DNA of 64,000 nt from Atrichornis clamosus (lineage: Eukaryota; Chordata; Aves; Passeriformes; Menuridae): contig WBMZ01011599.1 in assembly GCA_013400975.1 (NCBI GenBank), positions 1 to 64,000 on the forward strand, written 5' to 3'. Of this stretch, positions 61,559 to 64,000 are shown in pieces. Under the pieces are notes generated by a model. That model was not told the DNA's origin and ran no database searches. It worked only from the letters and a program-made list of their open reading frames with translations. The position numbers were made by a program, and so were the translations under genes. Numbering within the stretch: position 1 is the stretch's first letter; every line of letters begins with the position of its first letter.

Positions 61559-64000
61559 AGAGAACAGGAAGAGGAGAGTGTCCATTTTCCTACCCAACCT
61601 GCTGGATCTGAACATTTTCTTCCCAGGTTAATACTCTCACGGGCTGAAGTATTTGCCCCAGTCACGACTCATCAATACGGGATTGCACACATGAACTCTA
61701 TTCTTGATGCTCTGTTTCAGAAAAAAGCCCTATCTTAGATCATGCTGTTGTTTAGATAGAAAATCAATTTGTAAACTTAAAAGCATGGGAATGCTACTAA
61801 AGAGAATCACTGGGGCTAACCTGCTGATATAGGGAGGTTAAAACAATCCAAAAGGATGATACCTCAGTAGAGGAAAAGGTAAAATGCCAATAACCTACTC
61901 TTTGCTTATCCTGTCTGCCTCTGTAATATCACAGTGTTACTCAATATAATTATTTTTAAGTGAATTGTAATCAATTTAGCTTTCCACTCAGGCCAACCAT
62001 GGAGATTCTGCTATAAATCTGTTAATAAATATGAACTCTATTTTGTACTTCTTGTGAGGAATATTTACATGATGCTTGGCGCCAGCTGGAGGACACTGTA
62101 ATTTACCCTTTCACAAAAAAAAAAAAGTAGATTCTGGTATTCAAAACCCGTGTATTCTACTGACTCATAGCATCAGAGGTCCAGAAAAAGACTCAGAAAA
62201 ATACAGTACAAAAGCATTTTATTGTTAACAGAGCAACTAGCACTGAGTAGGCCAAAGGGCTGGGTTATTCCTTATCTGTTGTGACAAAAATAGTATGATG
62301 GAATTTGAGGGAAGATCCAAATTTGACCTGGTGCTTTGCTGCAAAAATCTCTGCCGAGGAAAGCGTGCAAATGCATAGGGGAAAATACAGCCAGGTTCTT
62401 CCCTGACCTGTGCCAGGGATGAGAATCCCGTGAGCTGAAGAATCACGAACTTCTCATGTCAGGAGGTCAGGATTACACTGACTGTGCTGGAACAGTGGGA
62501 GCTTAAACATGGCAATTTCTCTAATTTTATGCAGAGTAGATTGAATTCTGCCCTGTCCTTTCCACTTACCATGAAGATTGAAAGCAATGGGAAGCAACCA
62601 GTGTTGCTGGTGTCGTACTGGGATTCCAGGAATTTCTGTTTGGCTAATGATTTTAGGAACAAACATTTTGCACAATCTCAATATATGTTTTAGTCACTTA
62701 GAAAATAATCGCCAAAAACACTGCTTAGGAAGGTTTTTTTCTATTTTCAGCAGCATCCGCTGTCTTTGTCTCATTCTCAAGTTTAAAAAGTCCTTTGGCT
62801 ACACTGTTCCTTACTGCTTGCCTTATTTCCTAAATTACTGTCATTTGTCAAACTGCAAGTTTTTCTTTAGTTATCTTACTGAATACAGACCCCACCCGAC
62901 GAATACTGACTAGGTTTTGTTTGTCTGTAATGACTTTCAGGTTACTTCTGCCTATGTTTTTCTAATTATATCTATTTTTCCTGAGAGCCTCACTATGACC
63001 TATGTTTTAGCTATATTTATAAAATGTGGATTTAAACAGCAAATGTCTCCTAAACCCATGTTTTTAGGGAAGGCATGAATATAAACACTTCCTAAACTTA
63101 GTAGCTTCTTCTGAATCAGTAGCAGATTGATACAGATCCATTATCCGCATGTTTTCTATCCCCTGAATGCTGCAGTGGGTAAGATTGCCTTCCTGAGTGC
63201 TGTTTTATACTTCATAGTGCTAAAGCACCCTGAAAATATTAGCAGACATTCTGGGCTAAGTACAGAACAGATATAGCTTTCTTTACTCCAAAATTTCTAA
63301 TAAAAATCCTTCGAATATTCTTATATACAACTTTCCTTGTCACTGTGTGTTATCACTGCACTAAACACTATCTCCCTAAATTTCATTATTTAGTGTTGGC
63401 ATTGGTAGGAAGTAAACATTGTTAATGTAGGTTGAAAGATTACAACTTTATTAAGTTTGAAGGCTAGGTTTAAAAAGGGGAAACAAATCACAGGGAAAAG
63501 GGGACTGTCTGAAGCATCGTGTTCCATGATTTTTTTATGTCTTTATGTGAAACATTATTTCTTTTAGTTTGCTGGTTCTGGTTTGTAAGGACTAAAGTAG
63601 GAAAGCTAATGGTGATAATTGCAAAAGATGGAAAGGTAAAGACAACATGGAGGCGAATGGGATTGCAGGCAACTAGTGGAGCTGAGACATTACAGAAGGG
63701 ATGAAAAAAGTTGTCTTCCTTCAATTATATGGAACGTAAGGTGTGGCTTCTTGTAAGTGTGATCTCAAACAGAGTCTGCTTACACTCAGGCTTAAGTGTA
63801 AATTAGAGGGAAACAGTTCAGATAACTTAAATTCAGAATTTCATGCATGTCTCCTACATTACTGTCACTGTTAAATAAGCTGTTTTATACTGGCTGCAGC
63901 TTTTTCTGTATCCTCACTGTCAAGATATTGAAACAGGTCTAAGAAAATGGAGATTTTTAGGAATTAAGAAAAATCTATTTGAGAATTTTGACTTTTTTTT
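61559..64000. other. Non-coding stretch to the window end, no gene seen
   Basis: No recognisable gene. Frames of up to 111 codons (62578-62913 plus) have no domain and overlap others on minus. An A-run lies at about 62116-62127. The window ends in a T-run. Confidence 0.55.

Noticed and set aside
61251..61738. Frames of 96 and 129 codons on plus
   Set aside because: They lie largely in the minus-strand CR1 element and read its non-coding strand.

Overview
The window looks like nuclear DNA of a bird. It is AT-rich, has no compact gene packing, and carries repeats typical of avian genomes. These are CR1 LINE fragments on both strands, recognisable by their 3' octamer tails and by segments such as 'gagtccaacc' and 'gatgatctttaaggtc', and a solo LTR of a common avian ERVL-like family. 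A species cannot be named from the sequence. No protein-coding gene, tRNA, rRNA or CRISPR array is recognisable. Open frames reach about 170 codons at most, have no recognisable domains, often overlap on both strands, and are about what chance gives in 64 kb. The window is best read as intergenic DNA or the inside of a very long intron.

Layout. Bases 1-519 are a G-rich minisatellite built on GGGGTCACTA-like units with a 52-63 bp higher-order period. It runs straight into seven degenerate telomere-type hexamers (520-561). Single-copy AT-rich DNA then continues to the end, broken by a near-perfect hairpin (5686-5739), a solo LTR with a TATA box and a poly(A) signal (about 6556-6869), a CR1 3' end (about 7615-7717), an old CR1/L3-like LINE fragment (about 24040-24480), a 58-bp CR1 tail (25453-25510), a 508-bp ERVL-like solo LTR (28560-29067), a GC-richer patch (30860-31422), a CpG cluster with a coiled-coil reading frame (about 36000-36315), a second small LTR scrap (about 40396-40442), a deeply diverged CR1-type 3' end (about 50480-50578), an L1-type reverse transcriptase remnant (about 59857-60040) and a 490-bp CR1 (61066-61558). 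Palindromic transcription-factor-like sites (paired CACGTG E-boxes at 10151-10181, a GATA/E-box palindrome at 12575-12590, an RFX X-box-like site at 12878-12891) are candidate regulatory elements, supported by motif only.

The features do not form a pathway or operon. I found no convincing undescribed biological system. The items most worth a second look are the L1-type reverse transcriptase fossil (L1 is scarce in birds), the hairpin whose minus-strand transcript would pair over 22 bp with only G-U wobbles, the minisatellite that doubles as an array of spaced nuclear-receptor half-sites beside telomeric hexamers, and the pair of palindromic E-boxes two helical turns apart.
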